This document shows, one piece after another, positions 55,178 through 63,920 of a DNA stretch of 64,000 bases. A program made the position numbers and the translations under genes. The stretch is from Pseudomonas sp. 6D_7.1_Bac1 (GTDB lineage Bacteria; Pseudomonadota; Gammaproteobacteria; Pseudomonadales; Pseudomonadaceae), in contig NZ_JANLNW010000028.1 in the NCBI RefSeq assembly GCF_025465945.1, positions 28,303-92,302 on the forward strand. Direction: 5' to 3'. Each line of letters starts with the position of its first letter. Position 1 is the first letter of the stretch. The notes beneath the pieces are model-generated. The model searched no databases. It saw only the letters and a list, made by a program, of their open reading frames with translations, and was not told where the DNA came from.

Positions 55178-56260
55178 CTATTCGGCGATCAGTGCTTCGA
55201 CCTTGAGAATCTGCCGCTCCAGCGTCGCCCTGTCAGCACAGCGCAGGTTGGCGTGACCGACCTTGCGACCGATCTTGAACGCCTTGCCATAGTGGTGCAG
55301 ATGGCAATCAGCGATAGCGACAACCTTCTCCACCGGCGGTACTACGCCAATGAAGTTGAGCATCGCGCTCTCGCCGATCTTGGCGGTCGAACCCAGCGGC
55401 AGGCCGGCAACAGCGCGCAGGTGGTTTTCGAACTGGCTGCACTCGGCGCCTTCGGTGGTCCAGTGCCCGGAGTTGTGTACACGCGGGGCGATTTCGTTGG
55501 CCTTGAGGCCACCGTCGACTTCAAAGAACTCGAACGCCATCACGCCGACGTAGTCCAGTTGCTTGAGCACCCGGCTGGAGTAATCCTCGGCCAAGGCTTG
55601 CAGCGGGTGGTCGGTGCTGGCCACGGACAACTTGAGAATGCCGCTGTCGTGGGTGTTGTGGACCAGCGGATAGAACTTCGTTTCGCCATCGCGAGCGCGC
55701 ACGGCGATCAGCGAAACTTCACCGGTGAACGACACGAAGCCTTCCAGCAAGCAGGCCACGCTGCCTAGCTCGGCGAAGGTGCCAGCCACATCAGCCGGGG
55801 TGCGCAGGACTTTCTGGCCCTTGCCGTCGTAACCCAGCGTGCGGGTTTTCAGCACGGCGGGCAGGCCGATGGTGGCAACTGCGACTTCCAGATCGGCTTG
55901 CGACTGGATATCGGCGAAGGCCGGGGTCGGAATACCCAGGTCCTTGAACATGCTCTTTTCGAACCAGCGATCGCGGGCGATGCGCAGCGCTTCGGCACTC
56001 GGATAAACCGGGACGAATTGCGACAGGAACGCCACGGTTTCGGCCGGGACGCTTTCGAACTCGAAGGTCACCAGGTCGACTTCATCGGCCAACTGACGCA
56101 AGTGATCCTGATCACCGTAATCGGCCCGCAGGTGTTCACCCAGCGCGGCTGCACAGGCATCCGGCGCCGGGTCCAGGAAAGCGAAGTTCATTCCCAGCGG
56201 CGTACCCGCCAGGGCCAACATGCGACCCAACTGGCCGCCACCGATTACACCGATCTTCAT
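55178..56260 (-). CDS. purK: 5-(carboxyamino)imidazole ribonucleotide synthase PurK
   Basis: A 360-residue ATP-grasp enzyme: MKIGVIGGGQLGRMLALAGTPLG at the start, then LPAVLKTRTLGYDGKGQ, a glycine-rich lid and the C-terminal NEIAPRVHNSGHWTTEGA. It carboxylates aminoimidazole ribonucleotide with bicarbonate and ATP. The ATG at 56260 is the family start. It follows purE by about 11 bases in one operon. Confidence 0.97.
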   Translation of the reverse strand: MKIGVIGGGQLGRMLALAGTPLGMNFAFLDPAPDACAAALGEHLRADYGDQDHLRQLADEVDLVTFEFESVPAETVAFLSQFVPVYPSAEALRIARDRWFEKSMFKDLGIPTPAFADIQSQADLEVAVATIGLPAVLKTRTLGYDGKGQKVLRTPADVAGTFAELGSVACLLEGFVSFTGEVSLIAVRARDGETKFYPLVHNTHDSGILKLSVASTDHPLQALAEDYSSRVLKQLDYVGVMAFEFFEVDGGLKANEIAPRVHNSGHWTTEGAECSQFENHLRAVAGLPLGSTAKIGESAMLNFIGVVPPVEKVVAIADCHLHHYGKAFKIGRKVGHANLRCADRATLERQILKVEALIAE

Positions 56261-56271
56261 CGTCAACAACC

Positions 56272-56763
56272 TCAGGCGATGCGTGGGTCTGGATTGTCCA
56301 GGACGCTGTCTGTCTGCTCAGCACGGAAGGTTTTCAGCACCGCGTGAAATTGCGGGTGCTTGGCGCCCAGGATACTTGCCGACAGCAGCGCGGCGTTGAT
56401 CGCGCCCGCCTTGCCGATGGCCAGGGTGGCAACCGGAATACCCGCGGGCATCTGCACGATCGACAGCAGCGAATCGACGCCCGAGAGCATCGACGACTGC
56501 ACCGGAACGCCCAGCACCGGCAGGTGGGTCTTGGCCGCACACATGCCTGGCAAGTGGGCCGCACCACCGGCACCGGCGATGATCACCTCGATGCCTCGGG
56601 CCTCGGCCTCTTCGGCGTACTGGAACAGCAGGTCCGGGGTGCGGTGGGCAGAGACCACTTTCACCTCGTAAGGGATGCCGAGCTTTTCCAGCATATCGGC
56701 GGTGTGGCTAAGGGTGGACCAATCGGACTTGGAGCCCATGATCACGCCAACCAGTGCACTCAT
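56272..56763 (-). CDS. purE: N5-carboxyaminoimidazole ribonucleotide mutase PurE
   Basis: A 163-residue enzyme with the N-terminal [45 protein letters not shown] and the catalytic [28 protein letters not shown]. It converts N5-CAIR to CAIR in purine synthesis. It is the first gene of purE-purK. A terminator-like hairpin lies in its leader (56802-56834). Confidence 0.98.
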   Translation of the reverse strand: MSALVGVIMGSKSDWSTLSHTADMLEKLGIPYEVKVVSAHRTPDLLFQYAEEAEARGIEVIIAGAGGAAHLPGMCAAKTHLPVLGVPVQSSMLSGVDSLLSIVQMPAGIPVATLAIGKAGAINAALLSASILGAKHPQFHAVLKTFRAEQTDSVLDNPDPRIA

Positions 56764-56801
56764 CGTCGTGCCTCTTCTCTCTGGGCGCCCGCAGGCGCGT
56801 C

Positions 56802-56834
56802 AAAAAACAACAAGCCACGCAAAATGCGTGGCTT
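56802..56834 (-). terminator. Terminator-like hairpin in the purE leader
   Basis: On the minus strand AAGCCACGC-ATTTT-GCGTGGCTT is followed by GTTGTTTTTTGACG, a standard rho-independent terminator. It ends about 40 bases before the purE ATG. It may be an attenuator of purE-purK, or the terminator of the LysR gene 260 bases further upstream. A second stem GGCCTTCGGCC lies just before it (about 56862-56872). Confidence 0.75.
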
Positions 56835-56989
56835 GATTGTACGAATTATGGCCAGACAAGCCGGCCGAAGGCCGCGCAGTATACCTCAATGAAGCAGATA
56901 AACAGCCCCCTGAACGACCATCTGTCATATGCCGCAAAGTCCCGGTTTTATTGACTTTAAGGTCAGCCAAAACGCACCACAAATCCACC

Positions 56990-57079
56990 TGTGGGAGCGA
57001 GCCTGCTCGCGATGGCGTCGGCTCAGTCGACACTCGTGCTGAATGGTAGTCCGCTATCGCGAGCAGGCTCGCTCCCACA
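56990..57079. repeat. Inverted REP pair downstream of the LysR gene
   Basis: TGTGGGAGCGAGCCTGCTCG and its inverse about 45 bases apart. It occupies most of the space between the LysR stop and the purE leader; the 333-base gap (56764-57096) holds this pair, the terminator hairpin and no gene. Confidence 0.93.
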
Positions 57080-57096
57080 AGGGTTCTTCGGTGGGT

Positions 57097-58005
57097 TCAA
57101 GCGCCTTGTGCAGCGCCCCCCTCAAGCTTGCGCCACAACAACCGCACATTGGCCTTGCGCACCAGCGCGCAGCGGTACAGGCGAATCTCTAGCGGCACGT
57201 GCCATTGCGGGCCACCGCAAACCACCAGCTCACCGCGCGCCAGTTCGGCGCGCACGCTCAATTGCGGCACCCAGGCAATGCCCAGCCCTTCCAGCGCCAT
57301 GCTTTTCAGGCTGTCGGCCATGGCGGTTTCATAAATGGTGGTGAAGCGCAGCGCACGCTGGCGCAGCAACATGTTTACCGAACGGCCGAGAAAAGCCCCG
57401 GCGCTATAGGCCAGCAGCGGCACGCTGGCCTCGCCTTCAAGGTCAAACAGCGGTTTGCCGTCGGCATCGGCCGCACAAACCGGGAGCATTTCGGTGTGGC
57501 CCAAATGCAGCGACGGAAAAATTTCCGGGTCCATTTGCATGGCGGCGTCCGGGTCGTAAAACGCCAGCATCAGATCGCAGCCGCCTTCGCGCAGGGCGTG
57601 CACGGCGTCGCCCACGTTGGTTGCTACGAGCCGCGTGGCGATGTTCAAGCCTTCGTTGCGCAGTTGCGCGATCCAGCGCGGGAAGAAGCCCAGGGCCAGG
57701 GAGTGAGCGGCAGCGACTTGCATCACTTCACCCTGCCCGCCTTCGAGGTGATGTAAATGCCGCAGCACTTCGCCGAGCTGCTCGACCACCGTGCGTGCGG
57801 TGACCAGAAACAACTGCCCCGCCGCTGTCAGTTCAATAGGCGTGCGTGAGCGGTTGACCAGTTGCAGGCCCAATGCGGCTTCCAGGCTGCGAATCCGCCG
57901 ACTGAACGCCGGCTGAGTCACGAAGCGCCGTTCGGCGGCCTGCGAGAAGCTGCGGGTGGCGGCCAGGGCACTAAAGTCCTCAAGCCATTTGCTTTCCAGA
58001 TTCAT
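57097..58005 (-). CDS. LysR-family transcriptional regulator, divergent from aspA
   Basis: A 302-residue regulator from the ATG at 58005 (GGGAGGACG upstream). The helix-turn-helix is LEDFSALAATRSFSQAAERRFVTQPAFSRRIRSLEAALGLQLV and the effector domain follows with GVAEVM-type region EGGQGEVMQVAAAHSLALGFFPRW. The start MNLESKWLEDF resembles E. coli HypT/YjiE, the hypochlorite-responsive regulator, but the divergent aspA gene suggests control of aspartate catabolism. Both readings are possible. Confidence 0.9.
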   Translation of the reverse strand: MNLESKWLEDFSALAATRSFSQAAERRFVTQPAFSRRIRSLEAALGLQLVNRSRTPIELTAAGQLFLVTARTVVEQLGEVLRHLHHLEGGQGEVMQVAAAHSLALGFFPRWIAQLRNEGLNIATRLVATNVGDAVHALREGGCDLMLAFYDPDAAMQMDPEIFPSLHLGHTEMLPVCAADADGKPLFDLEGEASVPLLAYSAGAFLGRSVNMLLRQRALRFTTIYETAMADSLKSMALEGLGIAWVPQLSVRAELARGELVVCGGPQWHVPLEIRLYRCALVRKANVRLLWRKLEGGAAQGA

Positions 58006-58185
58006 CACGTCCTCCCGGACACGCACCAATTTAGGTCACACGCTCGCCATGCACACGGCGTCACACGGGCATTATGCCGAATGTGCATAGGCCAGTGCTT
58101 AACAGCATTGGCCCAAAATTCTGCACAAGCCTAGCATTCGCAGCGTTCCGGCACAGACCGGGTCCATATCGAGATGATTTCTATC

Positions 58186-59610
58186 ATGTCCTCCGCTGCA
58201 TCATTCCGCACCGAAAAAGACCTGCTTGGCGTACTCGAAGTACCGGCTCAAGCGTATTACGGCATCCAGACCCTGCGAGCGGTGAACAACTTCCGTCTCT
58301 CCGGCGTTCCGATTTCGCATTACCCGAAGCTGGTTGTCGGTCTGGCGATGGTCAAACAGGCCGCTGCTGACGCCAACCGCGAGTTGGGTCACCTGAGCGA
58401 AGCCAAGCACGCTGCCATCAGCGAAGCCTGTGCACGACTGATCCGCGGCGATTTCCACGAAGAGTTCGTGGTGGACATGATTCAAGGCGGCGCCGGCACT
58501 TCAACCAACATGAATGCCAACGAAGTCATCGCCAACATCGCGCTGGAGGCCATGGGTCACAGCAAGGGCGAATACCAATACCTGCACCCCAACAACGACG
58601 TGAACATGGCGCAGTCGACCAACGACGCCTACCCGACGGCTATCCGCCTGGGTCTGCTGTTGGGTCACGACGCCCTGCTCGCCAGCCTCGACAGCCTGAT
58701 CCAGTCGTTCGCGGCCAAAGGTGAAGAATTCAGCCACGTTCTGAAGATGGGTCGTACCCAGCTGCAAGACGCCGTGCCGATGACCCTTGGCCAGGAATTC
58801 CGCGCCTTCGCCACGACCCTGGGCGAAGACCTGGCACGCCTGAAAACACTGGCACCAGAACTGCTGACCGAAGTGAACCTGGGCGGCACCGCGATCGGTA
58901 CCGGCATCAACGCCGACCCGCGTTACCAGCTCCTGGCCGTTCAGCGCCTGGCACTGATCAGCGGTCAGCCGCTGGTACCGGCTGCCGACCTGATCGAAGC
59001 CACCTCCGACATGGGCGCCTTCGTGCTGTTCTCCGGCATGCTCAAGCGCACCGCGGTCAAGCTGTCGAAGATCTGCAACGACCTGCGTCTGCTGTCCAGC
59101 GGACCACGCACCGGCATCAACGAAATCAACCTGCCAGCGCGTCAGCCAGGCAGCTCGATCATGCCAGGCAAGGTCAACCCGGTTATTCCGGAAGCCGTTA
59201 ACCAGGTGGCGTTCCAGATCATCGGTAACGACCTGGCGCTGACCATCGCGGCCGAAGGCGGCCAGCTGCAACTGAACGTGATGGAGCCGCTGATCGCCTT
59301 CAAGATCTTCGACTCGATCCGCCTGCTGCAACGCGCCATGGACATGCTGCGCGAGCACTGCATCGTCGGCATCACCGCCAACGAAGCCCGCTGCCGTGAA
59401 CTGGTCGAGCACTCGATCGGTCTGGTCACCGCGCTGAACCCGTACATCGGCTATGAAAACGCCACCCGCATCGCCCGTATCGCCCTTGAAAGCGGCCGTG
59501 GCGTGCTGGAACTGGTGCGCGAAGAAGGCTTGCTCGACGACGCCATGCTCGCCGACATCCTGCGCCCGGAAAACATGATTGCCCCGCGTCTGGTGCCTCT
59601 GAAGGCTTGA
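58186..59610 (+). CDS. aspA: Aspartate ammonia-lyase AspA
   Basis: A 474-residue fumarase/aspartase-family enzyme: EKDLLGVLEVPAQAYYGIQTLRA, QGGAGTSTNMNANEVIAN and the signature GSSIMPGKVNPVIPE with the catalytic-loop serine. It deaminates aspartate to fumarate and ammonia. I used the ATG at 58186 (MSSAASF), the form I recall in P. aeruginosa; 58174 is the alternative. A strong terminator follows at 59696. Confidence 0.95.
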   Translation: MSSAASFRTEKDLLGVLEVPAQAYYGIQTLRAVNNFRLSGVPISHYPKLVVGLAMVKQAAADANRELGHLSEAKHAAISEACARLIRGDFHEEFVVDMIQGGAGTSTNMNANEVIANIALEAMGHSKGEYQYLHPNNDVNMAQSTNDAYPTAIRLGLLLGHDALLASLDSLIQSFAAKGEEFSHVLKMGRTQLQDAVPMTLGQEFRAFATTLGEDLARLKTLAPELLTEVNLGGTAIGTGINADPRYQLLAVQRLALISGQPLVPAADLIEATSDMGAFVLFSGMLKRTAVKLSKICNDLRLLSSGPRTGINEINLPARQPGSSIMPGKVNPVIPEAVNQVAFQIIGNDLALTIAAEGGQLQLNVMEPLIAFKIFDSIRLLQRAMDMLREHCIVGITANEARCRELVEHSIGLVTALNPYIGYENATRIARIALESGRGVLELVREEGLLDDAMLADILRPENMIAPRLVPLKA

Positions 59611-59695
59611 CCAAACGCCGGCTCTTTCTCTTTTAACGAAGAGCACGAAGAGCCACGCTCACCAGGTCGAGGGACTAGACACCTCTCACCTTTTG

Positions 59696-59730
59696 AGGGC
59701 TTGGAGATTATTCTCCAGGCCCTTTTTTTT
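59696..59730 (+). terminator. Rho-independent terminator of aspA
   Basis: AGGGC-TTGGAG-ATTATT-CTCCA-GGCCCT followed by TTTTTTTT. It lies 85 bases after the aspA stop, so the downstream symporter is likely transcribed from its own promoter. Confidence 0.92.
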
Positions 59731-59756
59731 AACTCTTTGACCGGACAAACGTCTTC

Positions 59757-59844
59757 TGTGGGAGCGAGCCTGCTCGCGATGAACGATAACGCGGTGCCTC
59801 TGATGGACCGCAGTGCCTGCATCGCGAGCAGGCTCGCTCCCACA
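59757..59844. repeat. Inverted REP pair between aspA and the symporter gene
   Basis: TGTGGGAGCGAGCCTGCTCG and its inverse, with ATCGCGAGC at the inner end of the right half. It follows the aspA terminator closely. Confidence 0.93.
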
Positions 59845-60129
59845 TGAGCCTGACTCGAAAAAGTCAGGTGTTTCAAAGGCTTCGTTTCATCGTTCGCACC
59901 ACAACCGTGCAGACGGGCGCCGCACTGATAGGTATAGTGCCGCCCCTCTTCGCATGAGCGGTCGTCGGTAACGAGGCCCAAACCCATGCGAAACCCGAAC
60001 TAATAACAAACCCGCGATATGGACCCGGGACGAACTTCGCCCACCCGTTGTGCCGTGCGCAGACTGGTGTAACGCGATGTGTCGGACCGACCAGCATTTG
60101 CCTACACAAAAAACAGCGAGGAATACTCC
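59845..60129 (+). promoter_or_regulatory. Leader region of the AGCS symporter gene
   Basis: These 285 bases have no gene. They include a TATAGT -10-like hexamer at 59934-59939 without a clear -35 partner, and an 8-bp stem TTCGCATG (59949-59956) with CATGCGAA (59985-59992) around a loop that can itself pair (CGT-CGGTA-ACG). AGCS transporters are sometimes under glycine riboswitches, but I do not see the conserved glycine riboswitch cores here. The leader role is inferred. Confidence 0.4.
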
Positions 60130-61581
60130 ATGCTCGAAGTCATTAACGACTTCCTCTCAGGGAAAGTACTGATCGTGCTCATTGTCGGGCTCGGTAGCTA
60201 CTTCACGATCCGCTCGCGTTTCGTTCAGTTGCGTCACTTCTTCCACATGTTCTCGGTCTTCCGCGACAGCCTGCGCAGCAGCGCCGGTCAACTCAGCTCC
60301 TTCCAGGCACTGATGCTCAGCCTTGCCGGCCGTGTCGGCGCAGGCAACATCGCCGGTGTCGGTATCGCCGTGACCCTCGGCGGCCCGGGCGCGGTGTTCT
60401 GGATGTGGGTGACCGCACTGGTCGGCATGTCCAGCAGCTTCTTCGAGTGCTCCCTCGGCCAGCTCTACAAGCGCTGCGATTCCGAAGGCCAGTTCCGTGG
60501 CGGCCCGTCCTATTACATCCAGCACGGCCTGCAAAAACGCTGGCTGGGGATGATCATGGCGTTCCTGCTGCTGGTCACCTTCGGCTTCGCCTTCAACGGC
60601 CTGCAAGCTCACGCCGTGACCCACTCGCTGAACAACGCCTTCGGCCTTGACACCACCTACACCGGCCTCGGTCTGGCGGTGTTGCTGGGCCTGGTGTTCG
60701 TCGGCGGGATCAAGCGCATTGCGGCCATCGCTGACCTGCTGGTACCGGTCAAGACCCTGGTCTACATCGCGGTGACCCTCTATGTGATCGTGCTGCAATT
60801 CGATCACGTGCCAGGCATGCTGATGACCATCGTCAAAAGCGCCTTCGGTCTGGACCAGGCCTTCGGCGGCCTGATCGGCAGCGCCATCATCATGGGCGTG
60901 AAGCGTGGCGTGTTCGCCAACGAAGCGGGCCTTGGCAGTGCACCGAACGTGGCCGCTGTGGCCTCGGTCGAGCACCCGGTCGCACAAGGCGTGGTTCAGG
61001 CGTTCAGCGTGTTCCTCGACACCTTCGTGATCTGCACCTGCACCGCGCTGCTGATTCTGCTGTCGGGCTTCTACACCCCGGGCTTCGAAGGTGACGGCAT
61101 CGCCCTGACCCAGAACTCCCTGGCCGCTGTAGTGGGCGATTGGGGCCGGATGTTCATCAGCGTCGCGCTGGCGTTGTTCGTATTCACCTCGATCCTCTAC
61201 AACTACTACCTGGGCGAGAGCAACCTGCGCTTTTTGATCGGTGAAAACCGCAAGGCGCTGATGGGCTACCGCGCACTGGTGCTGGTGCTGATCTTCTGGG
61301 GCGCTATCGAGAACCTCAGCACGGTGTTCGCGTTCGCCGACATCACCATGACCATGCTTGCGTTCGTCAACCTGATCGCGCTGTTCCTGCTGTTCAAGGT
61401 CGGCATGCGCATCCTGCGTGACTACGATGACCAGCGCGCCGCCGGCATCAAGACGCCAGTGTTCGATTCCAGCAAATTCCCGGACCTGGACCTGGACCTC
61501 AACGCTTGGCCCGCGAATCCGCCAGCCGCCGCCCCAAAGGCCAAAGCTGAGCCTCAAGGCGTGACCGCAGCGCAACGCTGA
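60130..61581 (+). CDS. AGCS-family alanine/glycine:sodium symporter
   Basis: A 483-residue transporter from the ATG at 60130 (GAGGAATACTCC upstream; the frame from GTG at 60079 is longer than the family). The AGCS signature is QALMLSLAGRVGAGNIAGVGIAVTLGGPGAVFWMWVTALVGMSSSFFECSLGQLYK. About ten membrane helices are visible, with GVFANEAGLGSAPNVAAVA in the core and a long soluble tail. It imports small neutral amino acids with sodium. The aspA and asparaginase neighbours suggest a role in amino-acid catabolism. Confidence 0.93.
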   Translation: MLEVINDFLSGKVLIVLIVGLGSYFTIRSRFVQLRHFFHMFSVFRDSLRSSAGQLSSFQALMLSLAGRVGAGNIAGVGIAVTLGGPGAVFWMWVTALVGMSSSFFECSLGQLYKRCDSEGQFRGGPSYYIQHGLQKRWLGMIMAFLLLVTFGFAFNGLQAHAVTHSLNNAFGLDTTYTGLGLAVLLGLVFVGGIKRIAAIADLLVPVKTLVYIAVTLYVIVLQFDHVPGMLMTIVKSAFGLDQAFGGLIGSAIIMGVKRGVFANEAGLGSAPNVAAVASVEHPVAQGVVQAFSVFLDTFVICTCTALLILLSGFYTPGFEGDGIALTQNSLAAVVGDWGRMFISVALALFVFTSILYNYYLGESNLRFLIGENRKALMGYRALVLVLIFWGAIENLSTVFAFADITMTMLAFVNLIALFLLFKVGMRILRDYDDQRAAGIKTPVFDSSKFPDLDLDLNAWPANPPAAAPKAKAEPQGVTAAQR

Positions 61582-61632
61582 TCGGTAAACGACGGGCGCA
61601 TCCCCTGCGCCCGTCAGCTAAAGTGAACTACT

Positions 61633-61721
61633 TGTGGGAGCGAGCCTGCTCGCGATAGCGGACTGACAGTCGACATAGCGGTGTCTGACATACCGCTATC
61701 GCGAGCAGGCTCGCTCCCACA
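61633..61721. repeat. Inverted REP pair between symporter and asparaginase genes
   Basis: TGTGGGAGCGAGCCTGCTCG and its inverse, with GATAGCGG...CCGCTATC as an inner extension that lengthens the palindrome to about 30 bases per arm. Confidence 0.93.
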
Positions 61722-61745
61722 GTCATCTCTTGCGGAGACCACCTG

Positions 61746-62750
61746 ATGATTTCCAATTCCTACCCTGCCGCACAGCACGTCATGGTGCTCTACACCGGTG
61801 GCACTATCGGCATGCAAGCCAGCGCCAACGGCCTGGCCCCGGCGTCCGGCTTCGAAGCGCGGATGCGCGACTACCTGCACAGCCAACCTGAACTCGTCGT
61901 GCCGCAGTGGCGCTTTCGCGAAATGTCACCGCTGATCGACAGCGCCAACATGACCCCGGCCTACTGGCAGCGCCTGCGTGACGCGGTGATCGAAGCGGTC
62001 GAGGTCGACGGCTGCGACAGCGTGCTGATCCTGCACGGCACCGACACCCTGGCCTACAGCGCCGCCGCCATGTGTTTCCAGCTGCTGGGCCTGCACGCAC
62101 GCGTGCTGTTCACCGGCTCCATGCTGCCGGCCGGCGTGCCTGACAGCGATGCCTGGGAAAACCTCAGTGGTGCGCTGGTCGCCCTCGGCCAGGGTCTGGC
62201 ACCGGGCGTGCAGCTGTACTTCCACGGCGAACTGCTGGACCCGACCCGCTGCGCGAAAATCCGCAGCTTCGGCCGTCATCCGTTTGCCCGCCTGCAACGC
62301 CAGGGCGGCGGCATTAAAGTGCCTGCTCTACCGGCAGCGCTTGAGTACCGTCAGAGCAAGCAACTGGCCAAGGTTGGTGTGCTGCCACTGTTCCCCGGTA
62401 TCGGCGCGGAACAACTCGATGGTGTGCTGAACAGCGGCGTCCAGGGTCTGGTACTCGAATGCTTCGGCAGCGGCACCGGGCCGAGTGACAACCCTGAGTT
62501 TCTCGCCAGCCTGAAGCGGGCGCGGGATCAGGGGATCGTGGTGGTCGCGATCACCCAGTGCCATGAAGGCGGGGTTGAGCTGGATGTCTACGAGGCCGGC
62601 AGCCGCTTGCGGGGTGTCGGGGTGTTGTCCGGTGGCGGCATGACCCGTGAAGCAGCGTTTGGCAAGTTGCACGCGCTGTTGGGTTCGGATCTGGAAACAG
62701 CAGAGGTTCGCCGGCTTGTAGAACTCGACCTTTGCGGCGAACTAAGCTGA
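61746..62750 (+). CDS. ansA: Type I (cytoplasmic) L-asparaginase
   Basis: A 334-residue asparaginase without a signal peptide. The catalytic threonine regions are MVLYTGGTIGM (about 13-23) and VLILHGTDTLAYSAAAM (about 92-108), with VLFTGSM following. It hydrolyses asparagine to aspartate and ammonia, feeding AspA. No signal and the sequence pattern fit the AnsA type rather than the periplasmic AnsB type. It starts with GGAG-type spacing after GCGGAGACCACCTG. Confidence 0.93.
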   Translation: MISNSYPAAQHVMVLYTGGTIGMQASANGLAPASGFEARMRDYLHSQPELVVPQWRFREMSPLIDSANMTPAYWQRLRDAVIEAVEVDGCDSVLILHGTDTLAYSAAAMCFQLLGLHARVLFTGSMLPAGVPDSDAWENLSGALVALGQGLAPGVQLYFHGELLDPTRCAKIRSFGRHPFARLQRQGGGIKVPALPAALEYRQSKQLAKVGVLPLFPGIGAEQLDGVLNSGVQGLVLECFGSGTGPSDNPEFLASLKRARDQGIVVVAITQCHEGGVELDVYEAGSRLRGVGVLSGGGMTREAAFGKLHALLGSDLETAEVRRLVELDLCGELS

Positions 62751-62764
62751 CACACCACAAATCC

Positions 62765-62854
62765 TGTGGGAGCGAGCCTGCTCGCGATAGCGGTCAACCA
62801 TTCAACAGTGATGTTGACTGATACACCGTCATCGCGAGCAGGCTCGCTCCCACA
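62765..62854. repeat. Inverted REP pair between asparaginase and AraC genes
   Basis: TGTGGGAGCGAGCCTGCTCG and its inverse about 45 bases apart. It fills the 163-base gap before the AraC-family gene. Confidence 0.93.
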
Positions 62855-62913
62855 GGTTTGTGGCTCGGCATATAACTTGCTCCTTTCCAGCCAACCCAAC
62901 GCTGGAATCGCCC

Positions 62914-63912
62914 ATGCTCCACTCCCACCTCACCACCCTCAACGCCGTTTCCCTGGTGCTCAATGCCTTCAAGGCCGATGGGCTTTCAAGTGAAGCGCTG
63001 CTTGCGGGAAGCGGCATCAGCGCGGCGGATTTGAGCCGGGCGGACACGCGAATCACCACCAACCAAGAGATGCAGGTCTGCGCCAATGCGGTCGCACTCA
63101 AGCGCGATCTCGGCCTGGAACTGGGTCGGAGCATGCACGTTTCGTCCTACGGCATTCTCGGTTATGCGCTGCTCACCAGTGCCACCTTCGGTGACGCTTT
63201 GCGTCTGGCGATTCGTTATCCGGCGCTGCTGGGAACACTTTTCGAGCTAAGCCTTGAAGACGACGGCGAGCGTATCTGGTTCGTTGCCGCCGATTACCGG
63301 GAGAGCCCGGCGCTGGCGGTGTTCAACGCCGAGTTCTGCCTGGTCTCGCTGAAGGTCATCTGCGACGACTTGCTGGGACATCCACTGCCACTGCTCGGTG
63401 CTCGTTTCGAACATTCGGCGCCGGATTATCAGGCCAGCTATGCGACGCACTTTGATTGCCCGATGCGCTTCGACTGCACCGATAACGCCTTCGCCTTTGA
63501 CAAACACTGGCTCGACCAGCCCTTGCCGCTGGCCGACGTCATCACCCATCAGGCCATGGCCGAACGCTGTCGCAAGCAGAACACCGAGTTCACGGGACGC
63601 CAGGCGTGGCTGGGGCGCATCCGCCAACTGCTCAGCGCGCAGTTGAATGCGGCGCCGGGGCTTGAAGGATTGGCCGAACAGATGAATTGCTCTGCGCGGA
63701 CGCTGCGTCGGCACCTCAAGGACCTGGGTTGCAGCTATCAGGAATTGCTCGACGAATTGCGCTTCGAGCAGGCCAAACAGATGCTCTATGAGGATCAGTT
63801 GCCGATCTACCGCATTGCCGAGGCGCTGGGCTTCAGCGAGACCGCCAGTTTCCGCCATGCCTTCGTGCGCTGGAGCGGGGTGGCGCCGAGTCAGTTCAGG
63901 CCACACGGATAA
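62914..63912 (+). CDS. AraC-family transcriptional regulator
   Basis: A 332-residue regulator from the ATG at 62914 (MLHSHLTTLNAV); the frame to 62860 is longer than supported. An arabinose-binding-domain-like N-terminus (LGRSMHVSSYGILGYALLTSATFGDALRLAIRY) is followed by a C-terminal AraC DNA-binding domain (LAEQMNCSARTLRRHLKDLGCSYQELLDELRFEQAKQMLYEDQLPIYRIAEALGFSETASFRHAFVRWSGVAPSQFR). Regulators of this subtype often control amino-acid or lipid catabolism; the target is unknown. It ends 8 bases before the terminal poly-G run. Confidence 0.92.
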   Translation: MLHSHLTTLNAVSLVLNAFKADGLSSEALLAGSGISAADLSRADTRITTNQEMQVCANAVALKRDLGLELGRSMHVSSYGILGYALLTSATFGDALRLAIRYPALLGTLFELSLEDDGERIWFVAADYRESPALAVFNAEFCLVSLKVICDDLLGHPLPLLGARFEHSAPDYQASYATHFDCPMRFDCTDNAFAFDKHWLDQPLPLADVITHQAMAERCRKQNTEFTGRQAWLGRIRQLLSAQLNAAPGLEGLAEQMNCSARTLRRHLKDLGCSYQELLDELRFEQAKQMLYEDQLPIYRIAEALGFSETASFRHAFVRWSGVAPSQFRPHG

Positions 63913-63920
63913 CCCCTTGT

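Noticed and set aside
59845..60129. Glycine riboswitch before the AGCS symporter
   Set aside because: The conserved core segments of the glycine aptamer are not present; only an isolated stem is seen.
60157..61575. A 472-codon minus-strand frame
   Set aside because: It is antisense to the AGCS symporter and its composition (many E, Q, H) is the usual reflection of membrane-protein codons.
41559..62854. CRISPR array
   Set aside because: The repeated elements are inverted pairs of REP sequences scattered between genes, not evenly spaced direct repeats with spacers, and no cas genes are present.
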